A DNA stretch of 35,759 bases, taken from an uncultured Flavobacteriales bacterium. GTDB lineage: Bacteria; Bacteroidota; Bacteroidia; Flavobacteriales_G; NORP312. A program made the translations under genes and the position numbers. Under the pieces are notes generated by a model, which worked only from the letters and a program-made list of their open reading frames with translations, was not told the DNA's origin and ran no database searches. Positions 1 to 8,244 of the stretch are shown here, in pieces. Positions within the stretch are counted from its first letter, which is position 1, and each line of letters starts with the position of its first letter. The stretch lies in assembly GCA_905480125.1 (NCBI GenBank), contig CAJQPE010000111.1:1-35759 (forward strand), written 5' to 3'.

Positions 1-390
<390 letters not shown>

Positions 391-483
391 ATCATATAGA
401 TAAACGATAGTTTAGTAAAATTTAAAGTATGTTTTCTTTTTTCATGTCATGTTATTTGTGTTCTGATATACAGAACAAAGATT

Positions 484-594
484 TACGGTGGCTATAGCGA
501 TGGGGATCACCTCTTCCCATACCGAACAGAGTAGTTAAGCCCATCCGCGCCAATGGTACTAGAGTAATATCTGGGAGAGTAGGTCGCTGCCGGT
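484..594 (+). rRNA. 5S ribosomal RNA
   Basis: The conserved 5S core (CCCATACCGAACAGAG near 517 and GGGAGAGTAGGTCGC near 573) is plain. The closing helix I can be read directly: CGGTGGC at 486-492 pairs with GCTGCCG at 586-592, with two G-U pairs. It lies about 95 bp after the 23S gene and 4 bp before a strong terminator, as expected for the last gene of an rRNA operon. The ends are inferred from the helix and may be off by 1-3 bases. Confidence 0.96.
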
Positions 595-597
595 TTT

Positions 598-632
598 AAA
601 ACCCTTATCTCTTTTGAGATAAGGGTTTTTTT
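598..632 (+). terminator. Rho-independent terminator of the rRNA operon
   Basis: A perfect hairpin: CCCTTATCTC at 602-611, loop TTTT at 612-615, and GAGATAAGGG at 616-625. The flanking A-run (598-601) pairs with part of the U-tract (626-632). It directly follows the 5S gene. The first in-frame ATG of the next reading frame (633) sits at the end of this U-tract, so it is unlikely to be a start codon. Confidence 0.95.
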
Positions 633-653
633 ATGCTCTTTTGTATCTTCTAT

Positions 654-2471
654 ATGAGAAAAATTATAATAAATATATTTTTATCACTTGTTCCACTTTT
701 TTCTGTTGGACAAGAAGATTCTTTGATTGTGGTAGCAGCATCTGTCGTTCAGTGCGTGCAGAAAAACCATACAATTGGTTTAGTTAAATTGGACACCACG
801 CTTAATAATTGTCATTATTTCTATCCAAATTATTCAGATTTTGTATTATCAAATGGGAATTTTGGTGCTCCAATTATTTCACTAGAATGGAAATTTGATT
901 ATGATTGGAATTTTAGATTTCAGGATAATTATTCTTATTATGAGTTGGGTATATCACCTTATATTTTGTCGAATGTGCCCTACACGAGGCTATTTTATTC
1001 AAATGGAACAAATGAAGAACAGTATGTTAATGTTATTCATTCTCAAAGGATAAAGGAGGGTTGGAATATAACAGCTGAACTTGACAAAATAAATTCTACG
1101 GGTTTCTATTCTAATCAAAAAACGGATAATACGATTGCCAATATCTCCTCCTCATATATTTCCGATAACAAAAAGTTTATTCAACTATCTAATTATAGAT
1201 TTACTCGATATTCTGGGAAAGAAAATGGGGGAATATTGAATGATTTAGATTTTGAGAATAACAGAACTAGCAAACAATATATTTCTGTGCAGCTAGAGGA
1301 TGCTTCGAATGTTATTAGGGAACATGAGGCCGAGGTGTTCAATTACATTAAGTTAGGTGAATCTGATACCGCTAGCTCCAATAGGTATGGGTATTTATTA
1401 AATAAATTGTTGTTATTAGATGTGAACCAGACATATAAAGATTCAGATGCTGATAGTATATATTATTCGTCAGTTATTCCTAATGCAGTGTACTTAATGA
1501 AGGATTCGGTACAGAATAATTTAACGCAAACTTCAATAGGATGGCAAAATTTTGATCCAATTCATCCCAAAAACCAAATTTTAGTAACGGTTGATTTAGG
1601 ATATGAAATTAGAAATTACTTTGTCAACGAGTTTAGTAAAAATCTTCAATCTGCATTTATTTCAGGCAGTTTAGCAGCGAATAGCGGGAATAGAATAATA
1701 GGTGAATTAAACGGTAGTGTGCGTAACAACTTATTAGGTTACCCTACAAATAAAGTAAATATAAATGGATTATTAGGGTATAAGATTGATAGTTTACAAG
1801 GAACAAAATTATGGCTCTCTGGATTTTTTGATAGATCAAGTCCAAACTATCGTAATTATCTAAACTGGTCATCCGCAAAAAATATCAACGAAATTGAAAC
1901 ACTTGGATTGGGTTTGAATTATAAAAATGATAGATTAAACAATCTAACAGACCTCAACTTTATTTCATTGAAAAATGCTGTTTACTTTGATTCTCTTTTT
2001 CAAGTTTCACAATACGAAGGAAGCACGGGCTTGTTAAAAGCGCGTGTTAGGCAGAATTTTAGATTTAAGAAGTTGTACTTTAATACTAGTTTACTTTATC
2101 AAAAGATACTAGGAAAAGATGTTTTTAGGGTACCTGAATTAACAGTATTTAGTTCACTTTATTTTGAATCTTTTTTATTTCAAAAGGCTACATTGATGAG
2201 ATTTGGCCTAGATTTTTATTATAACACGGCATATTATGCCAATGGATATTTTCCGATGTATAGGAGTTTTTATATACAAGATGAAAAGAAAATTGGGAAC
2301 TATCCATATTTTGATATTTACATAGCAGCTCAAATAAGAATGGCTAGGGTTTATGTTAAAATTAGTCACATGAATTCGGGTTTCATGGGTAATACTTATT
2401 ATGCTTCGCCTAATTATCCAATAGCCGATAGAATGTTACGCTTAGGTGTAGATTGGACTTTTTGGAATTAA
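654..2471 (+). CDS. Putative porin (Porin_10-like outer-membrane beta-barrel)
   Basis: A 605-residue secreted protein that resembles the Bacteroidota putative-porin family (Pfam Porin_10 type). Seen: an N-terminal signal peptide (MRKIIINIFLSLVPLFSVGQ), then a long stretch rich in alternating aromatic and polar residues, with family-like text such as PYTRLFYSNG, SQRIKEGWN, GFYSNQ and ENGGILNDLDF. The C-terminus ends in an aromatic strand (DWTFWN), as in outer-membrane barrels. The start at 654 was preferred over the ATG at 633, because 633 lies in the rRNA terminator U-tract and would put seven extra residues before the signal peptide. The gene begins only 21 bp after that terminator, and no clear TAnnTTTG box lies between. 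Its stop codon interlocks with the stop of the convergent gene. Substrate unknown; an outer-membrane channel role is inferred from the family. Confidence 0.85.
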   Translation: MRKIIINIFLSLVPLFSVGQEDSLIVVAASVVQCVQKNHTIGLVKLDTTLNNCHYFYPNYSDFVLSNGNFGAPIISLEWKFDYDWNFRFQDNYSYYELGISPYILSNVPYTRLFYSNGTNEEQYVNVIHSQRIKEGWNITAELDKINSTGFYSNQKTDNTIANISSSYISDNKKFIQLSNYRFTRYSGKENGGILNDLDFENNRTSKQYISVQLEDASNVIREHEAEVFNYIKLGESDTASSNRYGYLLNKLLLLDVNQTYKDSDADSIYYSSVIPNAVYLMKDSVQNNLTQTSIGWQNFDPIHPKNQILVTVDLGYEIRNYFVNEFSKNLQSAFISGSLAANSGNRIIGELNGSVRNNLLGYPTNKVNINGLLGYKIDSLQGTKLWLSGFFDRSSPNYRNYLNWSSAKNINEIETLGLGLNYKNDRLNNLTDLNFISLKNAVYFDSLFQVSQYEGSTGLLKARVRQNFRFKKLYFNTSLLYQKILGKDVFRVPELTVFSSLYFESFLFQKATLMRFGLDFYYNTAYYANGYFPMYRSFYIQDEKKIGNYPYFDIYIAAQIRMARVYVKISHMNSGFMGNTYYASPNYPIADRMLRLGVDWTFWN

Positions 2472-4708
2472 CTACTAAACCAATACACAAACTTGATAAC
2501 AATTGCCCTGTTTCGTTTGCCGTCGAATTGAGTTTTGAGGCTTGTATAGTAAGGATTATATTCAGTATTGGAAATTGTGAAATAATTATCGGTGTAAACA
2601 ATATATAAATCAGACATTGGTCTGAATCGCCACTGGATCCTGCTATTTACATTAAAATTTTCTACTTGAGAATTGTATTGAAGAAAAGTTGACCAAAAGA
2701 GTGTTTTTGTAAAAGAAAGTTCAAGTTTGGGTCCAATTAATAATATTGTAGCATTTTGATATGGCTGCGGCATCCTGATATCATTAAAGTTGAAATTAAA
2801 GGATAGAACACCCCAAGGTTGTTTCCGGAAACGTACACCACCCGAAATGGATAATTTATTACCTATATAATAAGAACCATATCCAAAACGCACGTTGTAG
2901 CCGAAAGGCTTTCTTTTATCTGAATCGTATTTTAACATTCCATCGCGGTATCTATATTTCCCTTTCGAAATAGTTTTACTGTTAGAGAATGTAACATCAG
3001 TGTCGTCATAAAGTCGGGTGAATAATTCGCGAAAGTGTATTTCTAGCTTACTTGTGTTTTGAAATCTTATTTTATAATGAGGTAAAACGAGTAAATCAGT
3101 TGTTCCAAATACTGAATCGGTATAGTAATTAATGTATAAATTAGGACCATGATTGTTAATTGGACCATCCTTTGGATAAAATTTTCTTTCAATATTTGGT
3201 TCCAGCCTCCAATAAGTTCTATTAGACCGTTGAACAAAACCGACCTCTGCATTATAATTCTCACCAACATATTCATGATTCCAATGCATACTCCAGTTTT
3301 GAGTATTATACATTAGCCAACTGGCGTGTGTTCCTGATCTTTTCTGTTGGTTTTGATAAAAAGAATGGTGATAGAATACCTTACCCATCCATTTGTTATT
3401 AGCCGTGGCCAGATTATAATCGAGTCCAACAATTCTATTATAGTTATTTAGAGTTACCTGTTCATTTTGAAAAGTTTGCTTGTTTACCAAAATGGCCCCG
3501 ACAAATGATCGTTTAAACACTTTTCGCTGAACGGCGGCTACCATAAAATTCTCTGGACTTAATGTTAGTGTATCAATTGCATTAGAATCGGATAATTCTA
3601 ACAATTGAGTTTTGGCAGTTTGCATATTCATCAAGCCAATTCTCCAGTTTTCGTTGACTTTACCGCTTAATCTTAATCCTGCTATAATTGGAACAGCTCG
3701 ACCTTGATTTAAGCCAATTTGGCGAGAAAAGAATGGTCGAATTTTGCTAAAACCGAATTGACCAAAGAGGTCACTGTTTTCGATAAAAAACTGTCTCTTT
3801 TCCGGGTAGAATAAACTGAATCTTGTTAGATTGGTTTGTTGCGCATCAACCTCAACCTGTGAAAAATCGGGATTAACTGTAATATCTAAGTTTAGCGAAG
3901 AGGAGAGAGCAATTTTCGCATCTAAACCGCCATTAAACCTAGAGAACGAAGTGTCGTTTTCATAATCGGCACTAAAACCTGTAATTCCAAAAGGAATTAC
4001 TGAAATATTGAGACCAGCTTTTTTTGGCGGATGATCCCAAATTAAATTCCCTGTAAACGCCATGCTAGCTATATTGAAATTTCTAGGCACAGGAGACCAA
4101 GATGAGTTTTCATTGCGTTTTAAATCATTTCTCGAAAAATTAATTCCCCAATTCGTAATTTCTTCATTGTATCGAATGGTCTTAAATGGAATTGCCATTT
4201 CAACAACCCATTTATCTACTTGCCTAGTGACTTTTGAAAACCACTTATTATCCCATGCTGCTGTAACACCTCTATTTCCACCTCCCTGAAGTAATCCTTC
4301 TCGTTGCACCCCCATTGGATTTACAGCAAAACAGAATCCGTTAGTTTGATCACCAAAAGGATCTAAAAAAACTGCAAAGGCATCGCTAATTGGATACGAG
4401 AAGTCTCTTTTTAAAGATTGAATTACAAAATCACCTTCTAATTTATCATAACAAACAGCTCCAACATATATAAAATTATCATCATAGGTAATCCTAACTT
4501 CAGTTTTCGTTTTGGAATAAGATGTATCATAGGGAAACTGTTGATAGAAATTCGATGCAATTTCAGCTTTTTCCCAATCAGGATCGCTAAGTAAACCGTC
4601 TATATCAATAGATCCAGTAACTTTCTTTATGTTAATTGAAGGCTTTGTTTTTTGCGCTAGGCCAAAATAAGTGAGCATGATAAAGAAGGATAGCAATAGA
4701 ATCTTCAC
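2468..4708 (-). CDS. CBM9-like / DUF5916 outer-membrane protein
   Basis: A 746-residue protein with a signal peptide (MKILLLSFFIMLTYFGLAQ). A carbohydrate-binding family 9-like module lies at about residues 25-210 (marker text GSIDIDGLLSDPDWEKA, YVGAVCYD, AFAVFLDPFGD). A DUF5916-type region fills the rest and looks like a beta-barrel, ending with the aromatic strand FVYWFSS. Proteins of this architecture are common in Bacteroidota; their function is not established, and cell-surface glycan-related roles are only inferred from the CBM9 fold. The start is GTG at 4708; the next Met would destroy the signal peptide. A TAAATTTG box lies exactly 5 nt upstream, implying little or no 5' leader. The stop TAA shares the TTAA palindrome with the stop of the convergent porin. 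Confidence 0.88.
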   Translation of the reverse strand: MKILLLSFFIMLTYFGLAQKTKPSINIKKVTGSIDIDGLLSDPDWEKAEIASNFYQQFPYDTSYSKTKTEVRITYDDNFIYVGAVCYDKLEGDFVIQSLKRDFSYPISDAFAVFLDPFGDQTNGFCFAVNPMGVQREGLLQGGGNRGVTAAWDNKWFSKVTRQVDKWVVEMAIPFKTIRYNEEITNWGINFSRNDLKRNENSSWSPVPRNFNIASMAFTGNLIWDHPPKKAGLNISVIPFGITGFSADYENDTSFSRFNGGLDAKIALSSSLNLDITVNPDFSQVEVDAQQTNLTRFSLFYPEKRQFFIENSDLFGQFGFSKIRPFFSRQIGLNQGRAVPIIAGLRLSGKVNENWRIGLMNMQTAKTQLLELSDSNAIDTLTLSPENFMVAAVQRKVFKRSFVGAILVNKQTFQNEQVTLNNYNRIVGLDYNLATANNKWMGKVFYHHSFYQNQQKRSGTHASWLMYNTQNWSMHWNHEYVGENYNAEVGFVQRSNRTYWRLEPNIERKFYPKDGPINNHGPNLYINYYTDSVFGTTDLLVLPHYKIRFQNTSKLEIHFRELFTRLYDDTDVTFSNSKTISKGKYRYRDGMLKYDSDKRKPFGYNVRFGYGSYYIGNKLSISGGVRFRKQPWGVLSFNFNFNDIRMPQPYQNATILLIGPKLELSFTKTLFWSTFLQYNSQVENFNVNSRIQWRFRPMSDLYIVYTDNYFTISNTEYNPYYTSLKTQFDGKRNRAIVIKFVYWFSS

Positions 4709-4713
4709 GCAAA

Positions 4714-4721
4714 CAAATTTA
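4714..4721 (-). promoter_or_regulatory. Bacteroidota -7 promoter box for the DUF5916 gene
   Basis: Read on the minus strand: TAAATTTG, then TTTGC, then the GTG start. It matches the Bacteroidota -7 consensus TAnnTTTG. No convincing -33 TTG is seen at the normal spacing. It gives this gene its own promoter in the 40 bp that separates it from the upstream ompA-like gene. Confidence 0.55.
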
Positions 4722-4748
4722 AAAGAACCGTAGCTAATGATGAGAAAA

Positions 4749-6821
4749 TTAGTTGGCTATAATTTTTAGTTCAGTTCTTCTGTTTTCTTGACGACCAGCC
4801 GAGGTGTTGTTATTAGCGATAGGATTTGACGGGCCATAACCTTTGGCATTCATTCGATTAGAGTCTATTCCTTTACTTTGAACGTAAGTCAGCACAGACT
4901 CAGCTCTTTCTTGCGAAAGTTTTGTGTTAAGTTCTTCTGCGCCTTGGTTATCTGTATGACCCGATATTTCAATTTTTAAGCTTGGTACATCTTCAAGCAG
5001 CTTTACTAGTCTATCCAATTCAGAGTGAGATTCAATAGTTACAGCAGAAGATCCTGTAGCAAAGAAGACATTTCTAAGAGCAATTTTACTTCCGATTTTT
5101 ATGTTTTTTAATTCGATCGTTTTATCAACTATATTGAACGCACCATTTGACGGCAAGTTAAAGTTTTCTGAATGGAATAGATAGTTAGACTTTTTTACTG
5201 AAATACCGTAATTGGTTCCGGCGGGTAAAGAAAGTAAGAATTTACCTGTGGCGCTGTTGGATTTAAATGTAGAAATTTCTTTTCCATTTAAATTATCTAC
5301 AATCTGCAATTTTGCTTCTATGGGCTTACCAGTTATAGCATCAACAACCTTTCCTTTAAATACGGTTAAACTTTTTTGGTCAACTTTAACCTCTTTTGCA
5401 ATTGTTTTATCTTTTATTGGTTTAGCAATGCTTGCTAACAAAAAATCTTCGGTGTCGACAATTACTTTCTTTTCGTTACCCCAAAATGTGATTTTATAGA
5501 TATCTGTTCCTCCAACACCTCCGGCTCTGTTTGATGAAATATATGCATACTTTCCATTTGCTGTAGCTGCAAAAAATTGATCATCGTAAGGCGTATTAAT
5601 TGGGTATCCCATATTTATAGGCTCTCCCCATTGCTTTAATTCATCTTTATATGAAACGAAAATATCTGTTCCGCCCATTGAATTATGACCTTGAGAACTG
5701 AAATACATTATTTCACCGCTTGGATGAATATAAACTGATTCTTCATGAAATTTAGAGTTTAGTTTATGACTGACACTTTTTCCTTCACCCCATTTATTCT
5801 CGTATTGCACCATTAGACCAGAAAAATCGATGTTTCTATTACCTCGTTTATCTGTAATATAATGTACTTTGATATCCAGTGGTTCGTAACATGCGAAAGT
5901 TGTGTTCTGGTCTTTTTTTACTATATAAGACATTTTTTCATAGGGAGCACTCCAAGTTAGCCCATTAAGTGCGCTTTCGTATACGGTAGAAGCGCCATCA
6001 TTATCTGTTTTCCATAATAAAAGCCTCTGACCATCATAGGCTAGCGCTGAAGCTGCTTCATCTTTCTCGGTATTAAGCTGATTTCCAGCATTTTTCGGCA
6101 CAGACCACTTTTTACCATCCCAGTTGCACTGATATATGTCAGAGTCGTATGCACCATTTTTATCTACAGAATGATTGTTTTTTCTTCTAGAATTAATAAT
6201 TAATGTTTCACCATCTGCAGAAAGCGAAGGGGAGAAATCATCTTCTGGAGAGTTTACTTCAGCAACGATATCTACCCAAACACGTTTTTTGTCGGCCATA
6301 ATTTCTACACCATAAGTACATTCTTTTTTATATTTATTCATTAATTTTTTGTACTCCTCGACATATTTGTTTTTTGCGTTTTCTTCAAAGATTTTGTAGT
6401 GGACTTTTGCTTCTTTGAATTCACCTTGTAATTGCAGTGTTTGACCGTATATGAAATGTATAAATGGATCTACGTCTGCATTTAATTGGTAGGCTTTGTC
6501 AGCATAAGCAATCGCCTTATATTTTTCGTTCGTGTATAGATAGCAGTTAGCAATATTCATATTGTTTCGAGCCGAATTAGGATTGAATTTGTGAGCTTTA
6601 AGGAATATATTGAGTGCTTCTATAAAGTTGTCTCCTGGGTCTGTGATCAACGCAATGGCATCATTTGCCGTTGTTAGGGATTCAGTTGCTTGATTTAGTT
6701 CAACTTTAATCGCTTTGAATTCTTCTTTTTTGTCTTTGAAATTTGATGCTTTGAATTCAACGTTTTGGGCGAAGACTGAGCCAACAATAATTGATATGAA
6801 TACAGAGAAAATATATTTCAT
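4749..6821 (-). CDS. PorE-like OmpA family protein (TPR, PD40 propeller, CRD, OmpA)
   Basis: A 690-residue envelope protein. Domains in order: signal peptide 1-18 (MKYIFSVFISIIVGSVFA), TPR-like helices about 50-160, PD40/WD40-like propeller blades about 185-450 (SPSLSADGETLIINSRR, HPSGEIMYFSSQG, NGKYAYISSNRAGG), a carboxypeptidase-regulatory-like domain about 490-570 (FKGKVVDAITGKPIEA), and a C-terminal OmpA peptidoglycan-binding domain about 590-690 (GHTDNQG, LSQERAESV, GRQENRRTEL). This order is the one known for PorE of the type IX secretion system, which anchors the trans-envelope complex to peptidoglycan. Bacteroidota also carry several paralogues with the same layout, so PorE itself is likely but not proven. 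The start is 23 bp after the stop of the TPR gene, suggesting co-transcription. Confidence 0.85.
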   Translation of the reverse strand: MKYIFSVFISIIVGSVFAQNVEFKASNFKDKKEEFKAIKVELNQATESLTTANDAIALITDPGDNFIEALNIFLKAHKFNPNSARNNMNIANCYLYTNEKYKAIAYADKAYQLNADVDPFIHFIYGQTLQLQGEFKEAKVHYKIFEENAKNKYVEEYKKLMNKYKKECTYGVEIMADKKRVWVDIVAEVNSPEDDFSPSLSADGETLIINSRRKNNHSVDKNGAYDSDIYQCNWDGKKWSVPKNAGNQLNTEKDEAASALAYDGQRLLLWKTDNDGASTVYESALNGLTWSAPYEKMSYIVKKDQNTTFACYEPLDIKVHYITDKRGNRNIDFSGLMVQYENKWGEGKSVSHKLNSKFHEESVYIHPSGEIMYFSSQGHNSMGGTDIFVSYKDELKQWGEPINMGYPINTPYDDQFFAATANGKYAYISSNRAGGVGGTDIYKITFWGNEKKVIVDTEDFLLASIAKPIKDKTIAKEVKVDQKSLTVFKGKVVDAITGKPIEAKLQIVDNLNGKEISTFKSNSATGKFLLSLPAGTNYGISVKKSNYLFHSENFNLPSNGAFNIVDKTIELKNIKIGSKIALRNVFFATGSSAVTIESHSELDRLVKLLEDVPSLKIEISGHTDNQGAEELNTKLSQERAESVLTYVQSKGIDSNRMNAKGYGPSNPIANNNTSAGRQENRRTELKIIAN

Positions 6822-6844
6822 GATAAGATTTCTTATAAAAGTTA

Positions 6845-7948
6845 TTAATGACAGTTGCCAATTAGATATATTTTGCCAAGATCTGACCCTAAATCTTTAG
6901 CTTTTTGCCAGTCAGCACAAGCTCCTTGTTCGTTTCTAAGCATTTCTCGTGCAGCACCTCTGTTTACGTAGGCGCTCGCATAATCAGCATCAATTTTAAT
7001 AGCTTTTGCCGCTTCAGTTTCCGCTTCCTTGTATTTTTCTTGTTTAAACCTGATAGCAGAAATGCTATTATACGGTGGAGCATATTTTGGATTCATTGCA
7101 ATTGCTGCTTTAAAATCTTTTTCCGCTTCGGCATACTTTTCTTGTTCGAAATAAATACTTCCTCGGTTATTGTATGCTAAATAAAATTTCTTATCAGCTG
7201 CGATAGCTTTTTGGTATGCCAAAATAGCTCCGGGATAATCTTTTTGTTTCTTTTTTATCGCTCCAATATTGTTGTAGACAAAAGCTAGTTTTGGCTCAAG
7301 AGATACAGCTTTATTGTAATCATTAACTGCAAGGGAGTAGTTATCTAACATTCTATAGCTACTTCCTCTGTCATTATAGGCGTATGCATAATCAGGCTTT
7401 AAATTAATTGCCTTTGTGAATTCTTGGATAGCTGTTTCGTATTGTTCACTTAAAAAGTACAAATCGCCAATTGCGTAAGGTATTTTTTCGTTAGCGGGGT
7501 CCAAGTTAGCAGCGTGCTCTAAGTTTTGTATGGCCATATTATAGTCACCAAGAGTTGCATAACATTCTCCTTTTTTTATGTAAGATTTGGAGTTTCCTGC
7601 TTCGATTTCCAGTACTTTGTCGAAGGAAGTAATTGCATTTTTTTCCTTTCCAACTTCCATTTCTGCCATTCCTTTATTAAAATATGCATCCAAAAAATCA
7701 GGAATACCTGCAATGGCTTTGTCAAAATTTTGAATTGCAATGTCATAATTCTTGGCTTGGAAAGCTTGAATCCCATCGTTGTATGCACTCATTGCGGCAG
7801 CATTTACTGCACTTACTGCATTGATGGCTGCGATGGAATCACTAAAGGCTCGTTCTTTTACTGTTAAACTATCTCCTATTTCTTCTTGAGAAAGCCCGAT
7901 TAAACTTACTAAAATAAATGAACTGATAAGTGATGTGATTTTAAGCAT
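6845..7948 (-). CDS. Secreted tetratricopeptide-repeat protein
   Basis: A 367-residue protein made of a signal peptide (MLKITSLISSFILVSLIG) and about nine consecutive 34-residue TPR units, each opening with a Tyr/Asn-rich helix such as YNDRGSSYR, YNNIGAIKK, YNNRGSIYF and YVNRGAARE. It ends with ACADWQKAKDLG and a C-terminal Cys-His, a common tail for Bacteroidota TPR proteins. The frame can be extended six codons to a TTG at 7966, but ATG at 7948 puts the signal peptide at the N-terminus and is preferred. It is the first gene of a two-gene unit with the PorE-like gene, which suggests it scaffolds or assists that periplasmic complex; this is inference, since TPR sequence alone does not tell the partner. 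Confidence 0.85.
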   Translation of the reverse strand: MLKITSLISSFILVSLIGLSQEEIGDSLTVKERAFSDSIAAINAVSAVNAAAMSAYNDGIQAFQAKNYDIAIQNFDKAIAGIPDFLDAYFNKGMAEMEVGKEKNAITSFDKVLEIEAGNSKSYIKKGECYATLGDYNMAIQNLEHAANLDPANEKIPYAIGDLYFLSEQYETAIQEFTKAINLKPDYAYAYNDRGSSYRMLDNYSLAVNDYNKAVSLEPKLAFVYNNIGAIKKKQKDYPGAILAYQKAIAADKKFYLAYNNRGSIYFEQEKYAEAEKDFKAAIAMNPKYAPPYNSISAIRFKQEKYKEAETEAAKAIKIDADYASAYVNRGAAREMLRNEQGACADWQKAKDLGSDLGKIYLIGNCH

Positions 7949-8244
7949 ATTTATTGAATTTGACAAACGAAAATAAATTAACAGTGGGTCTTAATGGGAA
8001 TTAAATAATCAATAGTTACCAACAATTTGATTGCTAGTGTTAATTACTGTATTTGAAATATTGTTATTAAAACTAGTTGGTAAAATTTGGTTGGCACATT
8101 ATAAAGTTTTATCAGTATTTAAGCCATTAATAGTAATATTCACATTGTATCCATGAATAGCGCCAAGGATGATCTAAAGCTCAGTAGACTATTAAAATGA
8201 TGTTATTATTTTTGGAGGAAAAGAGTTTCCTATGAATGAGCAAA
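7949..8244. other. Non-coding gap between uvrA end and TPR-gene start
   Basis: About 300 bp with no credible gene. A minus-strand TATTTTCG at 7968-7975 is one base away from the TAnnTTTG consensus and could be the -7 box of the TPR gene. A small inverted repeat, AGGAAA-AGAG-TTTCCT at 8216-8231, lies 14 bp beyond the uvrA stop but lacks a U-tract, so it is not a clear terminator. Nothing else recognised. Confidence 0.6.

Noticed and set aside
391-483. Possible tRNA in the 23S-5S spacer
   Set aside because: No cloverleaf or TTCGAATC-type arm could be found in the 93 bp.
633-653. ATG at 633 as porin start
   Set aside because: It is at the end of the rRNA terminator U-tract and adds seven residues in front of a complete signal peptide starting at 654.
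7526-7867. Plus-strand Cys/Phe-rich frame opposite the TPR gene
   Set aside because: Shadow of the TPR repeats; the repeating composition is caused by the opposite strand.
8216-8231. AGGAAA-AGAG-TTTCCT hairpin as uvrA terminator
   Set aside because: Six weak base pairs and no U-tract on the minus strand; not enough to call a terminator.
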